Positions 1 to 9,737 of a stretch of DNA of 64,000 bases are shown here, piece by piece. Positions within the stretch are counted from its first letter, which is position 1; each line of letters starts with the position of its first letter. The position numbers were made by a program, and so were the translations under genes. The stretch comes from Geosporobacter ferrireducens (GTDB lineage Bacteria > Bacillota > Clostridia > Peptostreptococcales > Thermotaleaceae). The stretch covers positions 4,381,416 to 4,445,415 of the forward strand of contig NZ_CP017269.1 of the NCBI RefSeq assembly GCF_001750685.1. Direction: 5' to 3'. Below the pieces are notes generated by a model. It was given only the letters and a program-made list of their open reading frames with translations, was not told the origin of the DNA and ran no database searches.

Positions 1-2
1 CA

Positions 3-860
3 GCCGAAGAAGAGGAAGTGCTGCAGTTATGGGCAGGCTTGGGATATTACTCAAGAGCAAGAAACATACACCGGGGTGCAAAGTTCATCTGTGAAATTTA
101 CAATGGAAAAATTCCAGAGGCTCGAAAAGAGCTGTTGAAAGTTCATGGAATTGGCCCCTATACAGCAGGCGCAATATTGAGTATTGCTTATGGAAAAGCA
201 GCAGCAGCGGTAGATGGGAATGTTATGCGTGTGTTTTCCAGATTATTCTTAATCTATGAAGATATTAGCGAAGCCGGTACGAGAAAGATGATGGAAAGGC
301 TTGGGGAAACAGTTGTTTCGGTAGAGAATCCATCTGCCTTTAATCAAGGACTAATGGAGCTGGGGGCCATGATATGTACGCCTAGTTCACCTAAATGCCT
401 CCTTTGTCCCCTTCTATTGATCTGCAAAGCTAGAAAAGAGGGTGTGCAGGAAACCTTGCCGCTGAAGAAAAAGAAGGAGCCAGTTAAGCTTTTAAATATG
501 GAGTTGGCCCTTCTGCAAAAAGAAGACAAAATATTGCTGACAAAGCGTCCTGCAGAAGGTTTATTGGCAAATCTCTGGGCATTGCCATCCACTGAAGAAA
601 TGATAGGGAATGCTCCTGGAAAAAGCATTGTAATGGAGTTACAGGAGAACTACGGGATAAAAACAGCCCAACCTCAGGCAGATATACAGAAAAGTCATAT
701 TTTTACCCATATGAAATGGAATATGCAGCTTTTCAGGTTAAAGCTCATATCCATGTCTGACATTGACTATCCGGAAATTCAATGGGTTTCTTTGAATGAA
801 ATCGGAAAATATGCGATTCCCACTGCCTTTTTAAAAGTAATCAAAGAGATTAAGATATAA
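3..860 (+). CDS. mutY: A/G-specific adenine glycosylase MutY, 3' part
   Basis: The reading frame is open to the left edge of the window, so the start is missing; about 285 C-terminal codons are present. MutY removes adenine mispaired with 8-oxoguanine in base-excision repair. Visible are the helix-hairpin-helix (VHGIGPYTAGAI), the following AVDGNVMRV segment carrying the catalytic Asp, and the [4Fe-4S] loop C-X6-C-X2-C-X5-C with cysteine codons at 375, 396, 405 and 423. The C-terminal third resembles the NUDIX-like 8-oxoG recognition domain. The fourth Cys and the C-terminal domain separate MutY from endonuclease III, which is shorter. A MATE exporter follows in the same direction. Confidence 0.93.
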   Translation, partial: AEEEEVLQLWAGLGYYSRARNIHRGAKFICEIYNGKIPEARKELLKVHGIGPYTAGAILSIAYGKAAAAVDGNVMRVFSRLFLIYEDISEAGTRKMMERLGETVVSVENPSAFNQGLMELGAMICTPSSPKCLLCPLLLICKARKEGVQETLPLKKKKEPVKLLNMELALLQKEDKILLTKRPAEGLLANLWALPSTEEMIGNAPGKSIVMELQENYGIKTAQPQADIQKSHIFTHMKWNMQLFRLKLISMSDIDYPEIQWVSLNEIGKYAIPTAFLKVIKEIKI

Positions 861-947
861 AAGGATTTTACAAAATATTCATCAATAAAAACCAAAAAAT
901 ATTATATACTTAGAGTATCGAAATAATAACAAAGAAGGTTGATAGCC

Positions 948-2333
948 TTGGAAACTGGATTTGTGAAAGAGCAGATGACAAAAAAGGAGATGCGCAAAAG
1001 AATTTACGCGATGATCTTGCCTATCAGCTTAGAAAATGTCTTGCAAATGTTAGCAGGCTTCGTTGCAATGGCCATGATTGGAAGAATCAGTACGATTGCC
1101 ATCGGTGCTGTTGGATTGAGCATGCGAATTACACAAATCGTGTGGGCAATTTTCAAAGGGGTTACTACAGGTGCTACTATTTTTGCAGCTCAGGCCTATG
1201 GTGCTCAAGATTCTAAGAGACTTCGTCAGGTAGTTCAGCAAACTTTATTATCAGTCCTTCTGTTTGTGATCGGCATACAGCAGCTGATTTATTGGAAGGC
1301 ACCTTTACTGGTCCATTGGCTGGGGGGAAAGGACGAGTTGTTGGAAAAGGGTACTTTGTATTTAAGGACGATTTCTTGGGGATTGCCCTTTATGGCAATT
1401 ATGCTGGTGGTGGCTGGTGTATTGCAGGGGATGGGGAATGCCAAAACGCCTATGAAGATTGCTTTCATTATGAATGGTGTAAATATAGTAGGGAATTATC
1501 TGCTGATTTATGGCAATTTTGGATTCCCTTCCTTAGGGATCAGAGGTTCTGCTATGGCTACAGCCTTCGCTCAATTTATTGGTGCTGTGATTGGATTATA
1601 TATCCTGTTTGGCAAGGGGGGGACATTGGAAGGTCTTTTTAGTCATTCTTTTTTCAGACCTGATTGGAGAAGGATATCAGAAATCTATAGACTAGGGACA
1701 CCGACAGCTATGGAATCTATATTTTGGCAGTTCTGCACGATTCTGCTGACAAAATTGATTCTTACTTTTGGAGAAGTTGCATTAGCGGCACATCAGTTGG
1801 GGATTCAAGCGGAGGCCATTTCTTATATGCCTGCCATGGGCTTTAGTATTGCTGCCACTGCCTTTGTCGGTCAGTCCCTTGGTGCTAAAGAACCGGCTAT
1901 GGCAAAAAAGTATTTGAAAGAAATTGTGCAGGGCTCTGTGGTGCTTACCAGCATTAGTATGGCGATTTTGCTCTTTTTACCTTATCAGGTAATGGGATTA
2001 TTGACAAATCAAGTGGAAGTCATTCGTTTAGGTGCAGTATACCTAATGCTGATGGCATTTGTACAAATCCCCCAGAACTTGGCAGGCGTTTTATATGGAG
2101 CTATGCGCGGTGCTGGATTTACGAAGGCTCCGATGATTGTGGCAGGTACAGGTCTCTGGTTGGTTCGACTGCCTTTGGCCTATATCCTGTCCATCGGTTT
2201 CCGCCTGAATATTTATGGAATATGGTATGCGATTACATTTGATATGGCTTTTCGATTTATTCTAAGCTATTTACTATATAAGCGGAAAAATATATATGGT
2301 GAAGAAAGCAAATTTCAAACTGTGAATGATTAA
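948..2333 (+). CDS. MATE family multidrug/Na+ efflux transporter
   Basis: A 461-residue integral membrane protein with about 12 hydrophobic segments in two homologous halves, typical of MATE (NorM/DinF type) antiporters that export cationic drugs in exchange for Na+ or H+. The N-terminal block (ILPISLENVLQMLAGF) and the mid-protein repeat (GTPTAMESIFWQF) are the usual half-repeat starts of the family. TTG at 948 is chosen because AGAAGG at 933-938 lies 9 nt upstream; a TTG at 939 touches the Shine-Dalgarno, and ATG 975 has a poorer site. Substrate cannot be read from sequence. Confidence 0.88.
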   Translation: METGFVKEQMTKKEMRKRIYAMILPISLENVLQMLAGFVAMAMIGRISTIAIGAVGLSMRITQIVWAIFKGVTTGATIFAAQAYGAQDSKRLRQVVQQTLLSVLLFVIGIQQLIYWKAPLLVHWLGGKDELLEKGTLYLRTISWGLPFMAIMLVVAGVLQGMGNAKTPMKIAFIMNGVNIVGNYLLIYGNFGFPSLGIRGSAMATAFAQFIGAVIGLYILFGKGGTLEGLFSHSFFRPDWRRISEIYRLGTPTAMESIFWQFCTILLTKLILTFGEVALAAHQLGIQAEAISYMPAMGFSIAATAFVGQSLGAKEPAMAKKYLKEIVQGSVVLTSISMAILLFLPYQVMGLLTNQVEVIRLGAVYLMLMAFVQIPQNLAGVLYGAMRGAGFTKAPMIVAGTGLWLVRLPLAYILSIGFRLNIYGIWYAITFDMAFRFILSYLLYKRKNIYGEESKFQTVND

Positions 2334-2359
2334 AAATTTAAAAATATGGAAAAATATAG

Positions 2360-2388
2360 TTGCAAAGCAAACTAAATTAAAATATAAT
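2360..2388 (+). promoter_or_regulatory. Promoter of rubrerythrin gene
   Basis: TTGCAA (2360-2365), a 17-nt spacer and a perfect TATAAT (2383-2388), placed about 40 nt before the rubrerythrin start. No PerR-type palindrome could be recognised with confidence. Confidence 0.7.
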
Positions 2389-2430
2389 AATAGTTAACAA
2401 ATAATTATTATTAATTATAGGAGGTATACA

Positions 2431-2922
2431 ATGAACAACAAAACACTAGAAAACTTAATGGCGGCTTTTGCAGGTGAATCACAAGCTAATAGAAAATATT
2501 TGGCATATGCGAAAAAAGCAGAAGCAGAGGGATATGTAAATGCTGCGAAATTATTTAAAGCTGCTGCCGATGCTGAAACACTGCATGCCCATAAGCACTT
2601 TGAAGTTGCAGGCAAGCTGAAGTCTACTGTTGACAATCTAAAGGATGCTGTAAATGGGGAGACCTATGAATTTAAGGATATGTATCCTGAATTTTTAAAA
2701 ATAGCACAGGAAGAGGACAATAAAGAAGCTGTTAGAACTTTTGAATATGCACTAAAGGCTGAAGAAGTTCATGCAAGACTGTACGAGGAAGCCTTAAATA
2801 ATGTAGATAGTAAAGAAGAGGTATTCTACTACCTTTGTCCAGTCTGTGGAAACATTGAGAAAGTAGTGCCGGAGAAGTGTTTCATCTGTAATGTTCCAGG
2901 AAGTAAATTTATCAAATATTAA
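2431..2922 (+). CDS. rbr: Rubrerythrin
   Basis: A 163-residue non-haem iron protein that reduces hydrogen peroxide with electrons from NAD(P)H via rubredoxin-type carriers, the main peroxide defence of anaerobes. Residues 1-130 form a ferritin-like four-helix bundle with the two E-X2-H-type diiron motifs (ETLHAHKH, and EVHARLYEEA near the end of the bundle). The C-terminus is a rubredoxin-like [Fe(SCys)4] domain, with CPVC followed by CFIC. It is somewhat shorter than the classical protein of about 190 residues, but all metal-binding blocks are present. AGGAGG stands just before the ATG. It is monocistronic, with its own promoter and terminator. Confidence 0.95.
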   Translation: MNNKTLENLMAAFAGESQANRKYLAYAKKAEAEGYVNAAKLFKAAADAETLHAHKHFEVAGKLKSTVDNLKDAVNGETYEFKDMYPEFLKIAQEEDNKEAVRTFEYALKAEEVHARLYEEALNNVDSKEEVFYYLCPVCGNIEKVVPEKCFICNVPGSKFIKY

Positions 2923-2942
2923 TCAGTAATCTTACATAACAG

Positions 2943-2989
2943 GCCTCCATTTTTTGATATTTAATATCAGAAAATGGAGGCTTTACCTT
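2943..2989 (+). terminator. Terminator after rubrerythrin
   Basis: Arms GCCTCCATTTT (2943-2953) and AAAATGGAGGC (2971-2981) enclose an inner TGATAT/ATATCA stem and are followed by a T-rich stretch. Confidence 0.85.
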
Positions 2990-3055
2990 CTGTATGTTTA
3001 AAATATATAGTACAATAGAATAGGGATGAAACATACTGAATATAGGGGTGACCGT

Positions 3056-3895
3056 GTGAAAAGAGAAGCAGTTTTAGACTACTACATTCGAAACGGAGAG
3101 ATTTTTTCAATTCAAAGCCAGATGTTGGCGGATATTACTGGAGAGAATACCATTTATGAAGTGATACGTGTGATTGATGGTGTTGCGTTATATTTTGAAG
3201 AGCATATGGAAAGAATGAGAAAGTCCGCGGAAATTTTAGGCTATGCAATAAATAAATCAGATGGTGAAGTGTTTAGGGAGATTGAGAAATTAATAAAAAT
3301 GAATAACAATCCCGACCTAAATATTAAACTGTTATGCAGCAATCTGCATCAGGAAAACCAAGACTTTTTGCTCTATTTTATGAAAAGTCATTATCCAGAA
3401 CAAGCAGTATGTCGCAGAGGGATTCACACCATTCTTTTTGAGTCGGAACGAGAAAATCCCAACGCAAAGGTAGTCAACAATAATCTTCGTCAAAGAGTAC
3501 AGGAAGCCATGGAGACTGCAAGGGCTTTTGAAGCGCTTTTGGTAAATAATGAGCATTATATTACGGAAGGAAGTCGATCAAACATTTTCTTCGTAAAAGA
3601 GGATCATTTGATTACAGCACCTCCAGGAGATGTATTGTTAGGGGTTACGAGAATGCGCATTATGGAAGTATGCAAAAAATTACAGATTCAGGTGAAGGAA
3701 GAACTTCTTCATGAGAGCCAATTGACAGAGATTGATGCTGCATTTATGACAGGGACCTCTGTGAATGTACTGCCTATTCATTCTATTGATGAAAGAATCT
3801 ATCATTCAACAGAGAATTTAGTTCTTCAAACAGTTCAAAAGGGTTATTTAGCAGATATGGAAGCGTATATAAAAAATAGAAAAGCCAGAGATTAG
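3056..3895 (+). CDS. PLP-dependent aminotransferase, class IV
   Basis: A 279-residue fold-type IV PLP enzyme, the family of branched-chain and D-amino-acid aminotransferases and aminodeoxychorismate lyase (PabC). The NPNAKVVNNNLRQR segment contains the expected PLP lysine, and ITEGSRSNIFFV is the family's conserved glutamate/cofactor block. Substrate is undecided: no residues seen here discriminate IlvE, Dat or PabC, and no folate or branched-chain gene lies beside it. GTG at 3056 is preferred because AGGGGTG at 3044-3050 is 5 nt upstream; the in-frame ATG at 3026 has no ribosome-binding site. Confidence 0.85.
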   Translation: MKREAVLDYYIRNGEIFSIQSQMLADITGENTIYEVIRVIDGVALYFEEHMERMRKSAEILGYAINKSDGEVFREIEKLIKMNNNPDLNIKLLCSNLHQENQDFLLYFMKSHYPEQAVCRRGIHTILFESERENPNAKVVNNNLRQRVQEAMETARAFEALLVNNEHYITEGSRSNIFFVKEDHLITAPPGDVLLGVTRMRIMEVCKKLQIQVKEELLHESQLTEIDAAFMTGTSVNVLPIHSIDERIYHSTENLVLQTVQKGYLADMEAYIKNRKARD

Positions 3896-3923
3896 CCTGG
3901 CTTCCTTGCATTATGGAGATAAT

Positions 3924-3951
3924 TTGCAAATGCTCTAATTGATGATATAAT
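3924..3951 (+). promoter_or_regulatory. Promoter of S41 protease gene
   Basis: TTGCAA (3924-3929), 16-nt spacer, TATAAT (3946-3951). It lies about 110 nt upstream of the protease start. Confidence 0.6.
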
Positions 3952-4060
3952 GAAAGGCGTAATGATTTGTTATATTCAGTGGGATTAAGGAATAATATAG
4001 TATTATGTGGGCGACCAAAAAGATTGTCATTAAATAATTAATATTGGGGTGAGACTTACC

Positions 4061-5281
4061 ATGATCAGCAAAAAAAATGCCGTTATTGGAGCAATTATTC
4101 TCGTAATGATTACGAGCATGGTTACTTTTACTGTTACAAATATCGTAACTTTAACTGTGGGAAATAAAGTGGTGATTTCCAAAAGTGACTTTGAGTACTA
4201 TAGGGATATTCAAAAGACTTATAGCAAAGTTCTTGCTTTAAAGAACTTTATTGAGGAAAACTATTATAAACCCGTTGATACTGAAAAAATGGAAGATGGG
4301 ATTATTAGAGGACTGTTTGCATCCCTGGAGGATCCCTATTCTGTTTATATGGATAACAAAGAATTTGACGATTTCATGGTTCATACGAAGGGTACATACG
4401 GCGGTATTGGCGTAATTATGACTCCGGGAGAAGATGGATTTGTTACAGTTGTTTCGCCAATTGAAGATACGCCTGGAGAGAGAGCAGGGCTTATTTCCGG
4501 GGATAAGATCATCAAGGTGGACGGAAAAGATGTAACGGCAGAAAAACTGGATGAAGCGGTAGCCATGATCAAGGGAGATCCAGGAACAAATGTTGAATTG
4601 ACTGTATTTAGGGCGGGAAGAGAAGAACCCTTTGCTGTTAAGATTAGGCGGGAAGAAATAAGATTAAAGACTGTAAAGTCGAGAGTATTAGAGAATAATA
4701 TCGGCTATATTCGAATTACCATGTTTGATGAGCAAACAGCAGATGACTTTAAAACTCAATTAAATCAGTTGAAAAAGCAAAATATAACCGGGTTGGTGGT
4801 AGATTTAAGAAACAACCCGGGAGGACTTTTAAGCGAATGTGTAAAAATTGCGGATGAACTCCTGGGTAAGCAGGTGATTGTTTATACTGAGGATCGGGCA
4901 GGAAAGCGGGAATATGAGCGTTCAAACGGGAAAATGGTAGGATTCCCGTATGTACTATTAGTGAATAAGGGCAGCGCCAGTGCATCAGAAATATTAGCCG
5001 GAGCAGTTAAAGACACAGAATCTGGTACGCTAATCGGTACCACAACCTTTGGAAAGGGATTGGTACAGCGGGTAAAACCATTAGAGGATGGAACGGGCTT
5101 TAAGCTCACGACTTCTCAATATTTTACGCCGAATGGAATTAATATCCATGGCAAAGGTATTGAACCGAATATTGTGGTAGAGTTGCCGGAAGAGCTCATT
5201 GAGCGAGGGAATATTACCGATGAAGAAGATTTGCAGCTTCAAAAAGGCTTGGAAGTATTAAAACAAAAAATAGGATTATAA
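4061..5281 (+). CDS. ctpB: Carboxy-terminal processing protease (S41, CtpB-like)
   Basis: A 406-residue membrane-anchored serine protease with a PDZ domain. The N-terminus has one hydrophobic segment (about residues 8-30), then a cap region, a PDZ domain (about 95-185, beginning with YGGIGV) and the S41 core. Counting from ATG 4061, Ser307 in SASASEI, Lys332 in TFGKGLVQ and Gln336 match the spacing of the catalytic Ser/Lys/Gln triad of Bacillus subtilis CtpB (S309/K334/Q338, recalled). ATG 4061 is preferred over GTG 4049 because GGGGTGAGA lies at the right distance. CtpB acts outside the membrane, in sporulation signalling in Bacillus. A MinJ-like PDZ protein and uvrBA, its usual Firmicutes neighbours, occur further along. 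Confidence 0.9.
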   Translation: MISKKNAVIGAIILVMITSMVTFTVTNIVTLTVGNKVVISKSDFEYYRDIQKTYSKVLALKNFIEENYYKPVDTEKMEDGIIRGLFASLEDPYSVYMDNKEFDDFMVHTKGTYGGIGVIMTPGEDGFVTVVSPIEDTPGERAGLISGDKIIKVDGKDVTAEKLDEAVAMIKGDPGTNVELTVFRAGREEPFAVKIRREEIRLKTVKSRVLENNIGYIRITMFDEQTADDFKTQLNQLKKQNITGLVVDLRNNPGGLLSECVKIADELLGKQVIVYTEDRAGKREYERSNGKMVGFPYVLLVNKGSASASEILAGAVKDTESGTLIGTTTFGKGLVQRVKPLEDGTGFKLTTSQYFTPNGINIHGKGIEPNIVVELPEELIERGNITDEEDLQLQKGLEVLKQKIGL

Positions 5282-5320
5282 AATAATGCTGCAGAGAATT
5301 ATCTTTGCAGCATTATTTTT
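5282..5320. terminator. Bidirectional terminator between ctpB and glycogen operon
   Basis: A 12-bp perfect stem AATAATGCTGCA (5282-5293) / TGCAGCATTATT (5306-5317) with T-rich sequence on both sides. It sits between two convergent genes and overlaps the last codons of the GH13 gene. Confidence 0.85.
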
Positions 5321-7257
5321 GCCTCTAAAGGATTGAGTGTAAGTCTTAAAATTCCTTCGTTTATGAAAAATTCCTTCTGATTGTCGAGAAGACTGATTAG
5401 CGCGTTGTTGCACCAGGAACGAATATCTACTTCTATATCTCGCTGCTGATCTGTACTTCGATTTATAAAGAGTAAGAAGGTTCCATTTTGCTTTACCTGG
5501 CCGAATACATCTTGATTGCCTGTAATTTGTCGTACCAGACCGTATACGTCATCACGGGCGTAAGCGGTATGCCAGCTGCCGGTTTGCAACGCGGCATGTT
5601 GATTACGGAGGGCAATAATAGCTTTATACCAGGAAAGAAGCTCCAGGTTTTCCTTTCCCCAAGGATAAGGAGCACGGTTATAAGGATCGCTGTAACCTTC
5701 CAGCCCTATTTCATCTCCATAATAGATGCAAGGCACCCCCGGAAAGCACATCTGCATCAGGGATAAAAGCTTCAGGCGTTTTATGGCTAATTCTCTTTGT
5801 GATGCCGATAGCTGATAATTTTTCTGATCTTTTTTGGAAAGTGTTTGTTGCTCTGGCGCTTCTCCCAAAAGTGTTAAAACACGAGGTACGTCATGGCTGC
5901 CGATTAAATTCATGGCAGCGTAAAAATGGTGCAGCGGGTAATTTTCATAAAGCTGTATCAGCTGCATATGCATTTCCTCTGCATCGATCCTTTCCAAAAA
6001 GAAATCCAGCAGAATCTTTCGAAAAGGGTAATTTGTAGGGGAATCCAGTTCTTCCCCAAGAAGGTACTCACGAAGTTCTCCATAGCTGGTTTTATTAGAA
6101 GCATCCTCCCATATTTCGCCAATCAATACGGAATCATCATCTATTGTATGCATGACAGCACGCAAGGACTTTATAAAGCTGTCAGGAAGTTCATCAGCAA
6201 CATCTAACCGCCAGCCTTTGGCACCTAATTTCATCCAGTGCTTAATTACACTGTTTTCCTGATATAGAATAAAATCCTGGTAGAGGCTATTCGTTTCATC
6301 TACATTTGGCATGGTATCGATTCCCCACCAGCAATCGTAGCTGCCTGGATGATGATCAAAATGATACCAGGAATAGTAAGGAGAATCTGTAGATTGATAG
6401 GCGCCTAGAGAAGAATAGGTACCTTCCCGGTTAAAGTAAATGCTATTGCTGCCGGTATGACTAAAGACACCGTCTAAAATCACCAATATGCCGAGTTTTT
6501 TCCCTTCCGCACAAAGTCTTTGGAAAGTATCTTGATCTCCGTACATAGGGTCAATCCTATGATAATCAGCTGTATCATATTTATGATTGCTGTGGGCTTC
6601 AAAAATAGGATTCAAATAGAGTACGCCTATACCTAATTCATGAAGGTAGGGTAGTTTTGCTATTAGTCCCTGTAGATTTCCGCCGAAATAATCATAGCGA
6701 ATAACCCTATGGGTATCTGGATCACGCTCATATTCCGGAAGCTCTGACCATTCACGCCGGAAAAAGTTTTTAGGAGCAGGTTCATAGGTGATCCCATCTG
6801 GATGGTGAGGAAAAAATCGATCTACATAAACTTGATACATTACGGAGGACTTAAACCAATCAGGAGTTCTTGTATTTGGTTGAAAAACTGTGATTTGATA
6901 AGACGGAGGCTCATGGGTGTAGATTTCTCCGGCACCGCCTGACTGGCTGGCATTATTGCCATAAAAATAGGTTTGATTCTGAAAATGAATTATAAAGAAA
7001 TACCATATAAGTTTAGGGGTTTGCGGGGTTTCAATTTCTGCATGATAAATCCGATCCATCCTTTGATTTTCCAGCAGGGACATGGGATAGAGTTTTTCTT
7101 TTTCTTCTTCATTCCAAAGTCGAAGAAAAACCGTATCGGGAGGGACTTCAGATGCAATTTTGATACGCAGAGACACCCTTGCGCTGCAGGGGAGAGCGCC
7201 AAAGGGTGTCCGATAGATTTTTTCATGGGAGTTATGATAGATCCAATCTATACACAA
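5299..7257 (-). CDS. GH13 neopullulanase/cyclomaltodextrinase-like alpha-glucosidase
   Basis: A GH13 enzyme of about 652 residues expected to cut alpha-1,4-glucan oligosaccharides inside the cell; no signal peptide is visible. An N-terminal beta-sandwich (about 1-125, CBM34-like) precedes the (beta/alpha)8 barrel. The four GH13 regions are present: DGVFSHTG (I), GWRLDVADE (II, nucleophile Asp), LIGEIWED (III, acid/base Glu) and IGSHDVPR (IV). This layout matches neopullulanases, maltogenic amylases and cyclomaltodextrinases. As last gene of the glycogen operon it probably trims limit dextrins left by GlgP. TTG at 7257 has AGGTGA 5 nt upstream; GTG at 7266 is the alternative start. Confidence 0.87.
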   Translation of the reverse strand: MCIDWIYHNSHEKIYRTPFGALPCSARVSLRIKIASEVPPDTVFLRLWNEEEKEKLYPMSLLENQRMDRIYHAEIETPQTPKLIWYFFIIHFQNQTYFYGNNASQSGGAGEIYTHEPPSYQITVFQPNTRTPDWFKSSVMYQVYVDRFFPHHPDGITYEPAPKNFFRREWSELPEYERDPDTHRVIRYDYFGGNLQGLIAKLPYLHELGIGVLYLNPIFEAHSNHKYDTADYHRIDPMYGDQDTFQRLCAEGKKLGILVILDGVFSHTGSNSIYFNREGTYSSLGAYQSTDSPYYSWYHFDHHPGSYDCWWGIDTMPNVDETNSLYQDFILYQENSVIKHWMKLGAKGWRLDVADELPDSFIKSLRAVMHTIDDDSVLIGEIWEDASNKTSYGELREYLLGEELDSPTNYPFRKILLDFFLERIDAEEMHMQLIQLYENYPLHHFYAAMNLIGSHDVPRVLTLLGEAPEQQTLSKKDQKNYQLSASQRELAIKRLKLLSLMQMCFPGVPCIYYGDEIGLEGYSDPYNRAPYPWGKENLELLSWYKAIIALRNQHAALQTGSWHTAYARDDVYGLVRQITGNQDVFGQVKQNGTFLLFINRSTDQQRDIEVDIRSWCNNALISLLDNQKEFFINEGILRLTLNPLEAKIMLQR

Positions 7258-7275
7258 AGAGTTCACCTGCTTTCT

Positions 7276-9729
7276 TTAGAACATTGGTTGATCAGGAATT
7301 GGGATGGTATGAATATTCCATATATCCCGTGCATATTCGCTGATGGTTTTATCACTAGAGAATTTTCCGGAATGAGCAATATTACAAATACTCATTTGAA
7401 GCCACTTGTATCGATTGTTATAGAGTTGGTTGATTTGATTATGTGCATCCACATAGGAAGAAAAATCCTTCAATACAAAGTACTCATCGTTATGATATAA
7501 AAATCCTTCATAAATACTGCGGAATTCATCTGGACCAACGGGAAGAAAGTTATTGACCAGCTGATCTAAAACTGTTTTGATTCTGCTGTCTCCGTGATAT
7601 AAATTCCACGCATTATATCCACCTTCTTGATAATACTTTAATACTTGGTCTGCTGTGAGACCAAAAATGACAATGTTGTCTTTGCCGACTTCTTCCTTAA
7701 TCTCAATATTGGCTCCATCTAAGGTGCCTATTGTTATAGCTCCATTCATCATAAATTTCATATTGCCTGTACCTGAGGCTTCCTTACTGGCAGTTGAGAT
7801 TTGTTCACTCACATCGGCCGCAGGAAAAATCTGCTCTCCCAAGGATACATTATAGTTCTCCATAAAAATTACTTTCAACTTATCTTTAATACGAGAATCT
7901 TGATTGACAACAGAAGCTAAGGTGTTAATTAACTTGATTGTCTGTTTCGCCATATAGTAGCTTGGGGCAGCTTTTCCGCCAAATATAAAGGTTCGTGGAT
8001 GTATATCCAAGTTAGGATCTTCGCGGAGGCGGTTATAGAGGTTCATAATATGCAGTACATTGAGAACTTGTCGCTTATAACCGTGAATTCGTTTAATCTG
8101 CACATCAAATATAGAGTTGGGATCAACTGCGACCTGATATTTATCTTGAATAAGAGCCGCCAGCGCAGCTTTGTTATGCTGCTTTATCCTATGAGTCTCT
8201 TCTTGAAATACTGGATCATGGGCATAGTGCTCCAACTGTTGAAGCTTTTTTGAATCCTGGAGCCAATCAGAACCAATGGTGTCAGTAATTAAATGAGCCA
8301 GTTTAGGATTAGATTTCAGCAGCCATCTTCTAGGTGTAATGCCGTTGGTCTTATTATTAAATTTGTGTGGATAATAATCATAAAAATTAGACATGACTTG
8401 ATTCTTTAGAATTTCTGTATGGATTTTTGCTACACCATTAATACTCTTGCTGCCTACAGCAGCAAGATGGGCCATGTGTACATAACCATCGGATAAAACT
8501 GCCATAGAGCGAATTTTATTCCAATCTCCCGGGTATTTCTGCCAGAGGCTGCTGCAGAAACGTTCATTGATTTCGTGAACGATCATATAGATTCTGGGCA
8601 GAAGGGTTTGAAAGATATCAATAGGCCATTTTTCAAGGGCTTCGGGCAAAATTGTATGATTGGTATAAGAGATCGTACGGGTGGTAATCTCCCATGCTTC
8701 ATCCCATCCCATTTCTTCTTCATCAATTAGAATACGCATAAGTTCAGGAATAGCCAATACCGGATGGGTATCGTTGATGTGAATGGCTACTCTCTCGTGA
8801 AAATACTTCAGATCTGCATGATGTTTTTTATAACGGCGCACAATACTTTGAATACCTGCCGACACAAAGAAGTACTGCTGCTTTAACCGCAACACTCTTC
8901 CTTCCAGGTGATTGTCATCGGGGTAGAGCACCTGCGATATAGACTCTACCTCATATTTATATTTCACAGCATTTAGATAGTCGCCTCGATTAAAGGTAGA
9001 AAAGTCAAAGTCTTTCATCGTTGTCTCAGCGCTCCAAAGCCGCAGCGTATTGATGGTATTGTTCCTAAATCCCACAATGGGTGTATCATAAGGAACGGCC
9101 AAAACTGGATCAAAATTTTCGTGTATAAAGAGTGTGCGGCCATCTGCCTGGTCTAAGCGAACATTTCCTCCAAATCTTACCTCTACGGCTTTATCAGCTT
9201 TCCGAATTTCCCACACATTTCCGTACTTCAGCCAGTTATCCGGCAGCTCGACCTGATAACCGTCTACAATCTTTTGTTCAAAAAAACCATATTTATATCG
9301 GATACCACAACCATGGCCTGGCAGCTGCAGAAAGGCTAAAGAATCTAAAAAGCAAGCTGCCAAACGGCCTAAACCGCCATTTCCTAGACCGGCGTCAGGT
9401 TCCAGCTCTTCAATCTGATCTAGATGAATTCCCAGTTCCTCAAGCGCTTCTGTACAAATTTCCCCTAAGTTAAGTTTTAATAGATTCGCATTCATTAATT
9501 TTCCTAAAAGAAACTCTAGAGAAAAATAATAGGTTTCTTTATCTTCCATAGTGGCATAGGTATTGTTGCTTGCAATCCACTTTCGACTGATAAAATCCCG
9601 GATAACAGCACCTAAGGTTAAGTACTGATCCATGGGTGTAGCTTCCGTAATTTCTTTACCATGCATAGATTGAAATTTATCGAGATATAATTTTTTAAAA
9701 TATTCTTTCGTAATAATCAAATCTACCAC
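7276..9729 (-). CDS. glgP: Glycogen phosphorylase
   Basis: An 817-residue GT35 enzyme, full length for the family. It releases glucose-1-phosphate from the non-reducing ends of glycogen using orthophosphate and pyridoxal phosphate. Visible blocks include GLGNGGLGRLAACFLDS near residue 115 (substrate site) and EASGTGNMKFMMNGA, whose Lys carries PLP. It lies 8 nt downstream of glgA and 9-18 nt upstream of the GH13 gene, clearly one operon. The GTG start (9729) has a G-rich stretch directly before it; an in-frame TTG three codons on is possible. Confidence 0.96.
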   Translation of the reverse strand: MVDLIITKEYFKKLYLDKFQSMHGKEITEATPMDQYLTLGAVIRDFISRKWIASNNTYATMEDKETYYFSLEFLLGKLMNANLLKLNLGEICTEALEELGIHLDQIEELEPDAGLGNGGLGRLAACFLDSLAFLQLPGHGCGIRYKYGFFEQKIVDGYQVELPDNWLKYGNVWEIRKADKAVEVRFGGNVRLDQADGRTLFIHENFDPVLAVPYDTPIVGFRNNTINTLRLWSAETTMKDFDFSTFNRGDYLNAVKYKYEVESISQVLYPDDNHLEGRVLRLKQQYFFVSAGIQSIVRRYKKHHADLKYFHERVAIHINDTHPVLAIPELMRILIDEEEMGWDEAWEITTRTISYTNHTILPEALEKWPIDIFQTLLPRIYMIVHEINERFCSSLWQKYPGDWNKIRSMAVLSDGYVHMAHLAAVGSKSINGVAKIHTEILKNQVMSNFYDYYPHKFNNKTNGITPRRWLLKSNPKLAHLITDTIGSDWLQDSKKLQQLEHYAHDPVFQEETHRIKQHNKAALAALIQDKYQVAVDPNSIFDVQIKRIHGYKRQVLNVLHIMNLYNRLREDPNLDIHPRTFIFGGKAAPSYYMAKQTIKLINTLASVVNQDSRIKDKLKVIFMENYNVSLGEQIFPAADVSEQISTASKEASGTGNMKFMMNGAITIGTLDGANIEIKEEVGKDNIVIFGLTADQVLKYYQEGGYNAWNLYHGDSRIKTVLDQLVNNFLPVGPDEFRSIYEGFLYHNDEYFVLKDFSSYVDAHNQINQLYNNRYKWLQMSICNIAHSGKFSSDKTISEYARDIWNIHTIPIPDQPMF

Positions 9730-9737
9730 CCCCGGTA

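Noticed and set aside
1292..1642. 116-codon frame inside the MATE gene
   Set aside because: Alternative-frame shadow of a complete transporter gene, with odd Cys/Trp-rich composition.
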